Assembly (NCBI GenBank): GCA_013152895.1
Contig: JAADFN010000032.1
Span: 1 to 55,892, forward strand
Direction: 5' to 3'
From: Acidobacteriota bacterium
GTDB taxonomy: Bacteria > Acidobacteriota > Thermoanaerobaculia > Thermoanaerobaculales > Sulfomarinibacteraceae
DNA: 55,892 nt
Shown: piece after piece, positions 20,108 to 28,834 of the stretch
Layout: the number at the start of each line of letters is the position of its first letter
Position numbering within the stretch: position 1 is the stretch's first letter
Program-made: the position numbers and the translations under genes
Notes under the pieces: model-generated
What the model saw: only the letters and a program-made list of their open reading frames with translations
Told to the model about the DNA's origin: nothing
Databases searched by the model: none

Positions 20108-21466
20108 ATGGCATTGATTCTGCTCGTGGAGGACGAAGAGCTGCTCAGGTGGGCGCTGAAAAAGAGGCTTGCCAAGGCGGGACATGCCATCGACGAGGCG
20201 GGCTCCCTGGCCGAGGCGGCCGATCACCTCAAGCGTCGCCAGCCGGACCTGATGTTGCTCGATCTGGCACTCCCGGATGGCCATGGGCTCGATTTCTTCG
20301 AGGATCACCAGGCCGACCTGGAAAGTACCGTCACGATCATCATGACGGCCGTTGGCGAAGTGGAAGATGCCGTTCGCGCCATGAAGCTTGGCGCCTTCGA
20401 CTTCCTCTCGAAACCCGTAGATACCACCGAGCTCCTCAAGCTCATCGACCGCTCTTTGGCCCGCCGGCAGGAGTGTCTCACCGCCCAGGTCGCCCGCCGT
20501 GAGCAGGAGACCCGGACGAGCACCGATATCGTGGCACATTCGGCCGTGTTCAAGAAAGTACTGAACATCGCCTGCCAGGTCGCCCAGTCCCACGTCGACA
20601 CCATCCTGGTCCAGGGGGAGAGTGGCACCGGGAAGAACGTGGTCGCACGCTATATCCACGCGGTTTCGCAACGCCGGGACAAGCCGCTCCTCGAGATCAA
20701 CTGTGCTGCGCTTCCCGATCACCTGGTAGAGAGCGAGCTCTTCGGCCATGAACGGGGGGCATTTACCGATGCCAAGACGAGCAAGAAGGGAACCCTCGAG
20801 CTGGCCGCGACCGGCTGCCTCGTCCTCGACGAGATCAGTGAGCTGAAGCTCGAAGTCCAGGCCAAGCTCTTGCAGTTCCTGGAATCCAGGGTTTTCCGGC
20901 GTGTTGGCGGACTGCGGGAAATCCACGTGGAAACGCGCGTGATCGCCTTGACGAACCAGGACCTCCGGGAAATGGTGGCGGAGGGCAGGTTCCGGGCGGA
21001 TCTCTACTACCGGCTCGCCGTTTTCCCCATCACCGTTCCGCCCTTGCGGGAGCGCCACGAGGACGTTCTCCCGCTCGCATGGGCCTTTCTCCGGAAGTTA
21101 CAACCGGCGCTCGGACGCCGTTTCAACGGACTGACACGGGAGGCCGAAAACCTGTTGCTGGGGTACTCGTGGCCCGGCAACGTCCGCGAGCTGCGCAACG
21201 TGGTGGAGCGGGCAATGATTCTCGAAAAGGGCCCAGAGATCACCCCTTCGTCCCTGATCCTCGATCCGGAAACCGGGGCGCCCGCGCCTTCGGGCAGAAC
21301 CGAACCCCTGGCGGGGATCGTCCCCCTCGAAACCGCCGAACGAGAGCTCGTCCGGAGGGCCATGCGGGCGACGGGAGGCAACCAGACACGCGCGGCCGAG
21401 CTCCTGGGAATCACGCGGGATCAGCTCCGCTACCGGCTCAAGCGCTTTCCCGAGGCCAGCGAGTAA
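20108..21466 (+). CDS. Sigma54-dependent response regulator (REC-AAA+-Fis HTH)
   Basis: REC VEDEELLRWALKKRL, LMLLDLALPDG; Walker A GESGTGKNVVARYIH; ERGAFTDAKTSKKG (GAFTGA-loop variant); Fis-type HTH GGNQTRAAELLGITRDQLRYRLKRF. Confidence 0.95.
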   Translation: MALILLVEDEELLRWALKKRLAKAGHAIDEAGSLAEAADHLKRRQPDLMLLDLALPDGHGLDFFEDHQADLESTVTIIMTAVGEVEDAVRAMKLGAFDFLSKPVDTTELLKLIDRSLARRQECLTAQVARREQETRTSTDIVAHSAVFKKVLNIACQVAQSHVDTILVQGESGTGKNVVARYIHAVSQRRDKPLLEINCAALPDHLVESELFGHERGAFTDAKTSKKGTLELAATGCLVLDEISELKLEVQAKLLQFLESRVFRRVGGLREIHVETRVIALTNQDLREMVAEGRFRADLYYRLAVFPITVPPLRERHEDVLPLAWAFLRKLQPALGRRFNGLTREAENLLLGYSWPGNVRELRNVVERAMILEKGPEITPSSLILDPETGAPAPSGRTEPLAGIVPLETAERELVRRAMRATGGNQTRAAELLGITRDQLRYRLKRFPEASE

Positions 21467-21472
21467 CCCACG

Positions 21473-21488
21473 TGGCACGATCCTTGCT
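21473..21488 (+). promoter_or_regulatory. Sigma54-type -24/-12 promoter, perfect consensus
   Basis: TGGCACG-ATCC-TTGCT directly after the response regulator stop and 24 bp before the ATG at 21512. Confidence 0.85.
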
Positions 21489-21511
21489 GATGCTGCAGTG
21501 CAGGTGGAACG

Positions 21512-21898
21512 ATGCGGATCGCGATTCTCGACTGCTCGCCGTTGACGGCGTGGACCATTGTACGGCTGTTGCCTCCGAATGTGGATTACGACGTGCTGCC
21601 CTCCTTCGAAGAGGCACATCGCGTGCTCTGCGAGGCCCCGCCGGACGCGGTCCTCATCGGTCTGACCGCCGGCCGGTTGCCGTGGGAGGACCTCCTCGAG
21701 CTCTGCAGGTCCAACCATCCGGAGATTCCCTACCTTCTCTACTATTCCCTCAACGCTCTCCCGCCGGGAGAGCCCGTGCCGCAGGCGGTGGCCAACGCCG
21801 CCGTTTCGCCCGTGGAGATCGCGGAGCTGAGGCTGGCCGTTCGGGGCCTTCTCGATCGCGCCAGGTCCCAGGATCGTGCCACACGATCGCCAGGGTAG
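21512..21898 (+). CDS. Small receiver-like (pseudo-receiver) protein
   Basis: MRIAILDCSPLTAWTIVRLLPPNVDYDVLPSFEEAHRVLCEAPPDAVLIGLTAGRLPWEDLLELCR resembles a REC fold, but the expected phospho-Asp position reads VLIGLTAG. Confidence 0.6.
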   Translation: MRIAILDCSPLTAWTIVRLLPPNVDYDVLPSFEEAHRVLCEAPPDAVLIGLTAGRLPWEDLLELCRSNHPEIPYLLYYSLNALPPGEPVPQAVANAAVSPVEIAELRLAVRGLLDRARSQDRATRSPG

Positions 21899-21929
21899 GC
21901 ATCGTTTGTTTCCCAGAGGAGGCCGAACA

Positions 21930-23681
21930 GTGTTGAAGCAGATTGCCCGAATCGGTTCCATAATGCTGGTTGCCGTTGGCGTCTCCGTCCCCGTTGCGAT
22001 TGCGGGCCACCATCCGCAGCTCGTCTCGGTTCAAGCCTCGAAGTGCACAAACTGCCACGGCGACCTCCTGCGGGGCATGGTCTCCGTTCACCCTCCCGCC
22101 AAGGAGGACTGCACGAACTGTCACGACGTGCAGATTACTGCCACGAGCACGACGATCGGGCTCAACGAGAAGGAACCTGCCCTCTGCCTGGAGTGCCACG
22201 ACGGCCTCCAAAAGGCCGTCGACGGAAAGCTGGCGAGCCCCCATCCGCCGGTCGGCGACTCGTGCCTCAACTGCCATTCGCCCCACGCAAGCGCCAACAA
22301 ACACCTCCTCAACGAGGCCATTCCCGCCCTGTGCCTCGCCTGCCACGATCTCGATGAGCTTCAACCGAAGCACGGAGGGCAGCTCACAGAAGACGTCAAT
22401 TGTCTCGCCTGCCACTCCCCCCACGGCAGCGATGCGCCCAACATGTTGCGCGCCAAGCACCAGCATCCACCCTTCGGTGCGGGAGAGTGCGACGCCTGCC
22501 ACCGCAAACCGTTCGCGGGCCGCGTCAGGCTGCGCGCGTTCGGCGCCAAGGTGTGCACCGCATGCCACGGAGAAATCATCAATCCCAAGGCCGTCAGTAT
22601 CCATCCCGCCCTCGACCGCCGGCGGAACCGGAAGGTCTGCGTCGCCTGCCACGACCCGCACATGAGCGACAATCCTTCGCTCCTGATCGTCACCGGCCCC
22701 GACCTTTGCAAGAAGTGCCATCCAGGTATCGTCAAGGCTGCTCGCGCCGACACGGGTCATCCGGCCGCTTCCGAGGATTGCACCAACTGCCACAAGCCTC
22801 ACGACGCGTCCCAGCCCAACCTCCTGACCGAAGCCACGCCGGCTCTCTGCCTGGAGTGCCACGATGCCGATGACGCCCAGCTTCGCAAGGCGCACCTCGG
22901 CGCGGATATGACCACCCTGCCGTGTGTCAGCTGCCACACGCCCCACGGTGACGGCAACAAGTACCTCCTGGCGAAGACCGTCCATCCGCCCGTGCTCGAT
23001 GGCTGCGACACCTGTCACGAGGGGGCGTACAACAAGCTGATGGACGACGGGGGCTCCGCCCTCTGCCTGGAGTGCCACGACGATATCGGCGAAGAGGCCA
23101 AGAAGGCCAAGTTCCCCCACCCGGCGATGGAAATGGCCGAGTGCACCGATTGCCACAACCCCCACGCTAGCGCCCAGGACCACCTGGTGAAGGAACCGTC
23201 CGGCAAGGAGTGCCTGGCGTGCCACGACGACATCGGGCCGGGCAAGAACGAGGTGGCCCACGGCGTGATCACGCTGATCGGGTGCCGGGTCTGTCACGAG
23301 CCCCACGGGGGTTCCAGGCCGCACCTCCTGCGCATGGATCCGGACGCGCTGTGTCTCAGCTGCCATGACGCCAAGCACTCGCCACCCCCGAATTCCACGA
23401 AGCCGGTCAAGGTGCTCGGTCAGTTCGAGATACCCGCCGAGATCGCCCGGGTCATGGCATCTCTCAGACTCAGCCCCGACGGAACCCGGGACCACCCCGT
23501 GACCAACCACCGTGTGCTGGGAACGCCGAGCAAGAAGGAGCTCAAGCGCAACGATGCACACTTCAAGGGAGAGCTCCACTGTCTCACCTGCCACAATCCC
23601 CACAAGGGGGCGTCGCGCCTGCTGCTCCGCTGGGGAGCCGCCAACTCGTACCAGGCCTGTGCCCACTGTCATCCCAAGTGA
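21930..23681 (+). CDS. Doubled-CXXCH multiheme cytochrome, 21 CXXCH motifs
   Basis: GTG start with AGAGGAGG SD; signal peptide VLKQIARIGSIMLVAVGVSVPVAIA; 21 CXXCH counted by eye from CTNCHGD to CAHCHPK. Confidence 0.93.
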   Translation: MLKQIARIGSIMLVAVGVSVPVAIAGHHPQLVSVQASKCTNCHGDLLRGMVSVHPPAKEDCTNCHDVQITATSTTIGLNEKEPALCLECHDGLQKAVDGKLASPHPPVGDSCLNCHSPHASANKHLLNEAIPALCLACHDLDELQPKHGGQLTEDVNCLACHSPHGSDAPNMLRAKHQHPPFGAGECDACHRKPFAGRVRLRAFGAKVCTACHGEIINPKAVSIHPALDRRRNRKVCVACHDPHMSDNPSLLIVTGPDLCKKCHPGIVKAARADTGHPAASEDCTNCHKPHDASQPNLLTEATPALCLECHDADDAQLRKAHLGADMTTLPCVSCHTPHGDGNKYLLAKTVHPPVLDGCDTCHEGAYNKLMDDGGSALCLECHDDIGEEAKKAKFPHPAMEMAECTDCHNPHASAQDHLVKEPSGKECLACHDDIGPGKNEVAHGVITLIGCRVCHEPHGGSRPHLLRMDPDALCLSCHDAKHSPPPNSTKPVKVLGQFEIPAEIARVMASLRLSPDGTRDHPVTNHRVLGTPSKKELKRNDAHFKGELHCLTCHNPHKGASRLLLRWGAANSYQACAHCHPK

Positions 23682-23699
23682 TTCGGAGGCATCTGATCC

Positions 23700-24759
23700 A
23701 TGAACCGACTCATCTTCCCTATTCTCGCCCTGGCGCTGGCCGCCGGGACCATCGGCTGTACCACCATTCCCAAGGCGGAGCCCACGCAAACCAAGAGCCG
23801 TGAGCAGAAATACGCCGCGTACGTGTGGCCCCCGCCCCCCGACCAGCCCCGTATCCGGCTCGTGGACATTCTGCACAGCCGCCTCGACGTGGAACCCAGC
23901 TCGCACTTCGAGAGAGTGCTTCTCGGTTCGAGCCCCCACAGCCCGTGGGACTTCCTCAAGAAGCCCTTCGGGGTCGCCATCGACAGCCACGACCGTATCC
24001 TGGTGACCGACCCCGGGACTGGCGCCCTGGTGCGTTTCGACCGGGCCGGCCGCAAGATGGACGTCATCGGCGTCAAGGGACCGGTCCGCCTCAAGGTCCC
24101 GCTCGGCGTCTCCATCGGACCCGACGGAACCATCTACGTGGCGGATGCAGGCCTGACCAAGGTCGTGGCCTTTTCCCCGAAGGGCAAGCTGGTGAAGGTT
24201 TACGGCCACGAGGGTGAGCTGCTCAACCCCACGGATGCGGTCGTATCCCCGGATGGGACCAAGCTCTACGTGACCGACTCCAAGGCCCACAAGGTCGTGG
24301 TATTCAACGTGGCCAACGGCAAGATCGTCATGAGCTTCGGTTCCCGGGGCACCGAGCCGGGCCAGTTCAACTTTCCGACGGCCCTGGCCTTCTCGCCCGA
24401 CGGCGATCTCTTCGTCGTGGACCAGATGAACTCCCGGGTCCAGGTGTTTACCGGTGATGGCGATGTCCTGGAGACTTTCGGCGCCCTGGGCGTCGGTTTC
24501 GGAAACTTCGTCCGGCCCAAGGCCGTGGCCGTCAACCACGACGGCCTGGTCTTCGTCACCGACGCCGCGTTTGGCAACGTACAGATTTTCGATTCCGACC
24601 TGCGCCTGTTGACCTTCGTCGGTGAAAACGGCCACGGGCCGGGTCAGTTCCAGCTCCCCGCAGGCGTGGCGGTCCACGGGGAACCAGTTCGCCGTCGTGG
24701 ATCAGCTCAACAGGCGGGTTCAGCTCTTCCGCTTCATCAAGCCGAAGGGTGGGAAATAA
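23700..24759 (+). CDS. NHL-repeat lipoprotein with apparent 1-nt frameshift near its 3' end
   Basis: Lipobox LALAAGTIGC; six-bladed NHL pattern. After GVAVHG the annotated frame loses similarity; dropping one G from the GGGG at about 24679-24682 gives NQFAVVDQLNRRVQLFRFIKPKGGK* ending at TAA 24757-24759. Confidence 0.85.
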
Positions 24760-24796
24760 TCCCCACCAATCCGCGGGATGGTGGGCGTTTTCCCCA
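24750..24796. promoter_or_regulatory. Paired 16-bp palindromic sites (candidate enhancer pair C)
   Basis: TGGGAAATAATCCCCA (24750-24765) and GTGGGCGTTTTCCCCA (24781-24796); centres 31 bp apart; about 375-420 bp upstream of the -24/-12 at 25170. Confidence 0.65.
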
Positions 24797-24900
24797 GGCC
24801 GGTTTTCCGGGTTCACACCGCAAGATGAGGAACGTGAGCCATGGACGGCGGCCCCGGGCGGGTGCAACGGACGCGAAACACGCACCAGGAACGCCTCCAG

Positions 24901-25070
24901 CCCGCGTCTCTCACGAACGTTCGTTGCGAGGCCATGGAGGCACCGATCAGCATGACGTTCCGACCAAGGTGGCGAAAAGCCCGCTCGTGGCACGTAATCA
25001 GCGCCACCGCCGCGAGAAACGCGGCTATGGCGGGCACATTCGCGGTCGCAGCAGGAAGCCGGCGAGCTTT
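24901..25070 (+). repeat. Dispersed intergenic repeat, copy 2
   Basis: Shares cgttYcgaccaaggt, gctcgtggcacg, gccgcgagaaa, ggtcgcagcRggaagccgRcgag in the same order with 38083-38245. Confidence 0.75.
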
Positions 25071-25169
25071 GTGGGCCGGGGCCGTGCAAACAGCTCCTGC
25101 GCCGCGCTACCCGGGCGGTTGCGGCTCAGGCCCCCCTTCGGCATCGCCGGCCCCCCGATTCTGCGTGGC

Positions 25170-25185
25170 TGGCACGGAGGTTGCA
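25170..25185 (+). promoter_or_regulatory. Sigma54-type -24/-12 promoter, perfect consensus
   Basis: TGGCACG-GAGG-TTGCA, 68 bp before ATG 25253. Confidence 0.85.
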
Positions 25186-25252
25186 AACTGCAAAGGTACG
25201 CGCTTCTCGTCGGTGCGGGAGGCGGGATATTAACCAGAGAGGGAGGATCATT

Positions 25253-25921
25253 ATGAAGAAAGTCCTAATTATCTGCCTGGCGGTGCTCGTCACCGCTGTC
25301 ATGGCCAACGCCCAAACGGTGGTTGGCACACCCCACGACCTGAGCGCAACGGGGCCGGGCGCCACAACCAACGTCAGCCGGGTCTGCGTCTTCTGCCACA
25401 CGCCTCACCAGGCCAGCGCGGCGGCCGGCCAGTACCCCCTCTGGAACCACACGCTGTCTTCAACCGCCAGCTACGGCGTGTACTCCAGTCCCACGCTCAA
25501 TGCCAGCCCGACCGACATCGGCGGGGCGACGGCAGGATCCGCCGCCGTGTCCAACCTGTGCATGTCCTGTCACGACGGCACGGTCTCCGTGGCCAGCATG
25601 TACAATCCCCCCAACGAGGTGAGCTCTGTCACGCTTACCGCCGGTGGTAACGTGACGTCGGCCGGCCTCATCACAGGCACGCCGGATCTGGGGACAGATC
25701 TCAGCGACGACCACCCGATCAACTTCACCTATGACACGGCTCTGGCCACCGCTGATGGCGGCCTCAACGATCCGGCCACGGATACCGCTGTGGCGGACCT
25801 TCTCATCGGTGGCGAGGTCCAGTGCTCCTCGTGCCACAATCCCCATGACAACACCTACGAGCCCTTCCTGGTGAAGGACAACACGGGCAGCGCACTCTGT
25901 ACGACCTGTCATATCAAGTAG
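25253..25921 (+). CDS. Tetraheme c-type cytochrome, OmcE-like motif pattern
   Basis: GGGAGG SD; signal peptide MKKVLIICLAVLVTAVMANAQ; CVFCHTPHQ, CMSCHDGT, TDLSDDHPINF, CSSCHNPHD, CTTCHIK. Confidence 0.9.
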   Translation: MKKVLIICLAVLVTAVMANAQTVVGTPHDLSATGPGATTNVSRVCVFCHTPHQASAAAGQYPLWNHTLSSTASYGVYSSPTLNASPTDIGGATAGSAAVSNLCMSCHDGTVSVASMYNPPNEVSSVTLTAGGNVTSAGLITGTPDLGTDLSDDHPINFTYDTALATADGGLNDPATDTAVADLLIGGEVQCSSCHNPHDNTYEPFLVKDNTGSALCTTCHIK

Positions 25922-25946
25922 GCTTGTGACCTGAACGAACGATGGA

Positions 25947-25981
25947 CCGCGGGGGCCGGAAAACCGGTCCCCGCGGGTTTG
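25947..25981 (+). terminator. Strong terminator-like hairpin
   Basis: CCGCGGGGGCCGG-aaaa-CCGGTCCCCGCGG followed by gtttg, just after the tetraheme cytochrome stop. Confidence 0.75.
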
Positions 25982-26059
25982 TAGCGGGCAGACACCATTC
26001 CATGAGAAAATGAGTACGGATTGGATGTCTGCATCGCTCAGCAGCACGAAGGGAACAAC

Positions 26060-27049
26060 ATGGTGCGCCACCTTACCGTCCGGCTGGTTGGAGTGATCAT
26101 GGCGGCGGGGCTCATGGCCTCGCCGGCTGCGGGTTCTCAGCCGAAGATCGCCGCCCGGGTGGGCGACAGGATCATCACCCGCGGCGAGCTCGACCGGGAG
26201 GTCCAGCGGGCTATCAACACCGGTTACTTCCACAGGCGGCTCCCGGAAAACGTGCTCCGGGCGCTGCGCCTCAAGCAGCTCGAGAAGCTCATTCACCGCG
26301 ACCTGGACATCCTGGGCGGCTACGACCGGGGCCTCAAGCTGCCGCTGGCCGATGCCAAGGGACGGCGCGCCGCCATGGAGATTCAGCTCGGCAAGAAGAC
26401 GTACGAACGCTCGTTGAAGATCAACGGGTGGACGCGGGCGGACCACGTGCGCATTCTCGCGGAAACACTCATGGGGCAGGAGGCGTACCGCAGATTCGTC
26501 TTGGAGAAAGCCAAGGTTCCGGAAGGTGCCGTGCACCGGGCCTATGAGGCCAACCCCGGACGGTGGAAGATGCCTCCGTCTCTCCACATCTTCCACATCC
26601 TGCTCAAGGTTCCCCCGTCGGCCGGTGGTGCGGTGTGGGCGAAGCGTGAGGCCGAGGCCCGAAAAATCAAGGCCCAGGTCCTGGCGGGAACGCCTTTTAC
26701 CGACCTTGCGGCGCGCCGCTCGGAGGGAATGTACCGGATCAAGGGCGGCGACCTGGGGTGGGTTCACAAGGGCCGTCTCGAGCCCGAGCTCGAGAAAGCG
26801 GCATGGAAGGCGAAGGTGGGTTCCGTGGTGGGCCCCATACGGACCTTGGAGGGGGTACACCTGTTGCTGGTCACGGCGCGCCGGCCAGCGCGGCAGCTCA
26901 CATATAAAGAGGCAGCGCCGATTCTCCGCAAGGAGCTCGAGAAAAAAGCCCTGGCGAATGCCGAGAAGCGCTGGTACAGCGAGGTGCGGAAGCGGCATCC
27001 CGTGGTCATCCTCGATCCGGCTTTGCGTCAGAGCGACGGGGGACGGTAG
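26060..27049 (+). CDS. Secreted PpiC/SurA-type peptidyl-prolyl isomerase
   Basis: Signal peptide then KIAARVGDRIITRGELDREVQ; rotamase core ASLHIFHILLKVPPS..AEARKIKAQVLAGTPFTDLAARRSEG..GGDLGWVHKG. Confidence 0.85.
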   Translation: MVRHLTVRLVGVIMAAGLMASPAAGSQPKIAARVGDRIITRGELDREVQRAINTGYFHRRLPENVLRALRLKQLEKLIHRDLDILGGYDRGLKLPLADAKGRRAAMEIQLGKKTYERSLKINGWTRADHVRILAETLMGQEAYRRFVLEKAKVPEGAVHRAYEANPGRWKMPPSLHIFHILLKVPPSAGGAVWAKREAEARKIKAQVLAGTPFTDLAARRSEGMYRIKGGDLGWVHKGRLEPELEKAAWKAKVGSVVGPIRTLEGVHLLLVTARRPARQLTYKEAAPILRKELEKKALANAEKRWYSEVRKRHPVVILDPALRQSDGGR

Positions 27050-27055
27050 CTCCGC

Positions 27056-28834
27056 GTGCGCAGGTGGGGTGCGACGCTGCTCCTGCTGGGGGCAACAGCA
27101 CTCGTCCCGCGAGCAGCTTACGCCCAGCTCTTTGGTCAGTGGTCCTGGAACGCCCTGCTGAGCTTGGAGCAACGTTCCTTCCTGACCGAGACGAAAGGGA
27201 GCGCCTTGACCGATTACAAGGAACGCGGCTTCCGCCTGGATTTGGGCATGAATGGTTTTATCATCCATCCGGCCATCGCCCGCTTCCGCCTCGGCCTCGA
27301 CACCTTGGTTTCCAACTATACGGGAACGGCGGCCCCGGACAACAAACGCTGGGGACTGCACGCGCAGCTCACCCTTCTGCCGTACAGCCGGTACCCCACC
27401 TATTTCCACCTGACCCGCACCCGGTACAACTACACGCTGAATTCCGAGGATCCACTGGCAACGACCGGCCTTGCCGATACGACGAGGAACTGGGGGGCGA
27501 GGATCCGCTTTCGCGGCGGGCTCCTCCGCGGCCTGGCGGCCAGCACTGACCGAACGGACACGAGCTTTGTCGACCCCGCGGTCCGCAACGAGGTCTTTCT
27601 CCGCCAGTACCTGGACTGGGCCGGTGCCTCCGGGCGGATCAACCACCACTACCGCCTCGAACGGCAGTACCGCCGCTACGGCCGGACTCGCTATACCACC
27701 GACGACTACACCCTGACGGTGGACGAGCACGGCCTCCTCTCGGACCGCTGGCGCTGGGACCTCAGCGGTGTCGGCTTTCACCGCAGCTTCGATTACGAGA
27801 ACACCAACAACACGGTGGACACGGCCCGGCTTCGGAATCGCATCGTCTACACGACACATCGTGATGACCTCATAGATCTCTCGTATACCGGTGGTTTTAG
27901 CCATGCCAAGGCCGGGCGCACCGCGACGACCAATGCAGTGACCGCTCGCTACGTCTGGAACGCCGCGAGCGGCCTGCAGGTGACTCCCACGGTGAGCTAC
28001 TCCGTGCAACATGCGGGTGACACAACTGTCAACGCACCGGCGACCGGAGTCAGCCTGTCGTGGAGCCACATCGCGGACCGGTACGACCTCAGTCTCAACG
28101 GGGGCTTAAGCGGCGCGTGGATCGACACGTCCTGGAATGACGGCTCGCAGAAAACAACCGTGATGGCCTGGACCGCGGGTTCCACGGTCGGAACCGGATC
28201 AGAAGATCACGTGCGGGCCGAGCTGGACCTGTCTCTGGCCCACAACGAGCTGCGCACCGTTGGCGACGCCCTGGTGGAGCTCCCCGATCTCGGCACGGAG
28301 TACGAGCGCATCGGCCTCCAGAACAGCTTCCGGAGCCGCCTGACCCTGCGCCGCCGCATTCGCCGATGGCATCTCAGCACCTACCTGGAGCACCGGCATC
28401 GTGAGCAGGAGAGCGCGCGGATCAATCCGGTCCGTGTGAGCTCCAACATCCTGGACGTCACTCTCAGCGGACCCGGCATCGGGTTCACCCTCGACACCGG
28501 CAAGACCCAGGGGCGTTCTGGATTTCAGCAGGATGTGAGCTTCTTCGCTGCGAATATTCACTGGATGCCGCTCCGGTACCTGACGCTGAGATCCACGTAC
28601 CTGACCAACGTGAGCAACGTCTCCCAAGGGCCCGACATCCATCTCCAGCGGATCGAGGGGACCGCCCAGCTCCACTTCGGGCGCTACACCCTCGATGCCA
28701 AGTTGTGGGACCAGACGGAGACGATCGAAGGGAGCCTGCAGCGAACGCGGGGAGTGCTCCTGACCTTCTCCGCCCGCTTCGCCGGATGGCTCCCCTTCGT
28801 CAGCGCTCCACAGCGGCGGGGGATCATCCGATGA
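27056..28834 (+). CDS. Outer-membrane beta-barrel (porin-like) protein
   Basis: Signal peptide ending AAYAQ; alternating amphipathic strands and tight turns throughout (RFRLGLDTLVSNYTGT, WHLSTYLEHRHREQES). Confidence 0.7.
   Translation: MRRWGATLLLLGATALVPRAAYAQLFGQWSWNALLSLEQRSFLTETKGSALTDYKERGFRLDLGMNGFIIHPAIARFRLGLDTLVSNYTGTAAPDNKRWGLHAQLTLLPYSRYPTYFHLTRTRYNYTLNSEDPLATTGLADTTRNWGARIRFRGGLLRGLAASTDRTDTSFVDPAVRNEVFLRQYLDWAGASGRINHHYRLERQYRRYGRTRYTTDDYTLTVDEHGLLSDRWRWDLSGVGFHRSFDYENTNNTVDTARLRNRIVYTTHRDDLIDLSYTGGFSHAKAGRTATTNAVTARYVWNAASGLQVTPTVSYSVQHAGDTTVNAPATGVSLSWSHIADRYDLSLNGGLSGAWIDTSWNDGSQKTTVMAWTAGSTVGTGSEDHVRAELDLSLAHNELRTVGDALVELPDLGTEYERIGLQNSFRSRLTLRRRIRRWHLSTYLEHRHREQESARINPVRVSSNILDVTLSGPGIGFTLDTGKTQGRSGFQQDVSFFAANIHWMPLRYLTLRSTYLTNVSNVSQGPDIHLQRIEGTAQLHFGRYTLDAKLWDQTETIEGSLQRTRGVLLTFSARFAGWLPFVSAPQRRGIIR

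Noticed and set aside
20750-20790. GAFTDA instead of GAFTGA in the sigma54 activator
   Set aside because: To my knowledge GAFTDA occurs in other NtrC-family regulators, so not evidence of inactivity by itself.
21312-21327. CGGGGATCGTCCCCCT as an enhancer site for the 21473 promoter
   Set aside because: Only about 11/16 match, inside coding sequence, and no partner at +/-31 bp; may be chance.
23590-23605. CACAATCCCCACA resembling the palindrome half-site (also near 25844 and 30410)
   Set aside because: It is simply the codons for CHNPH/CHDPH heme motifs; no matching left arm.
22040-23680. Periodic repeats in the 21-heme gene as a possible CRISPR-like array
   Set aside because: Periodicity comes from CXXCH codons; no identical direct repeats with unique spacers. 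No CRISPR array, rRNA or tRNA gene was recognised in the window.
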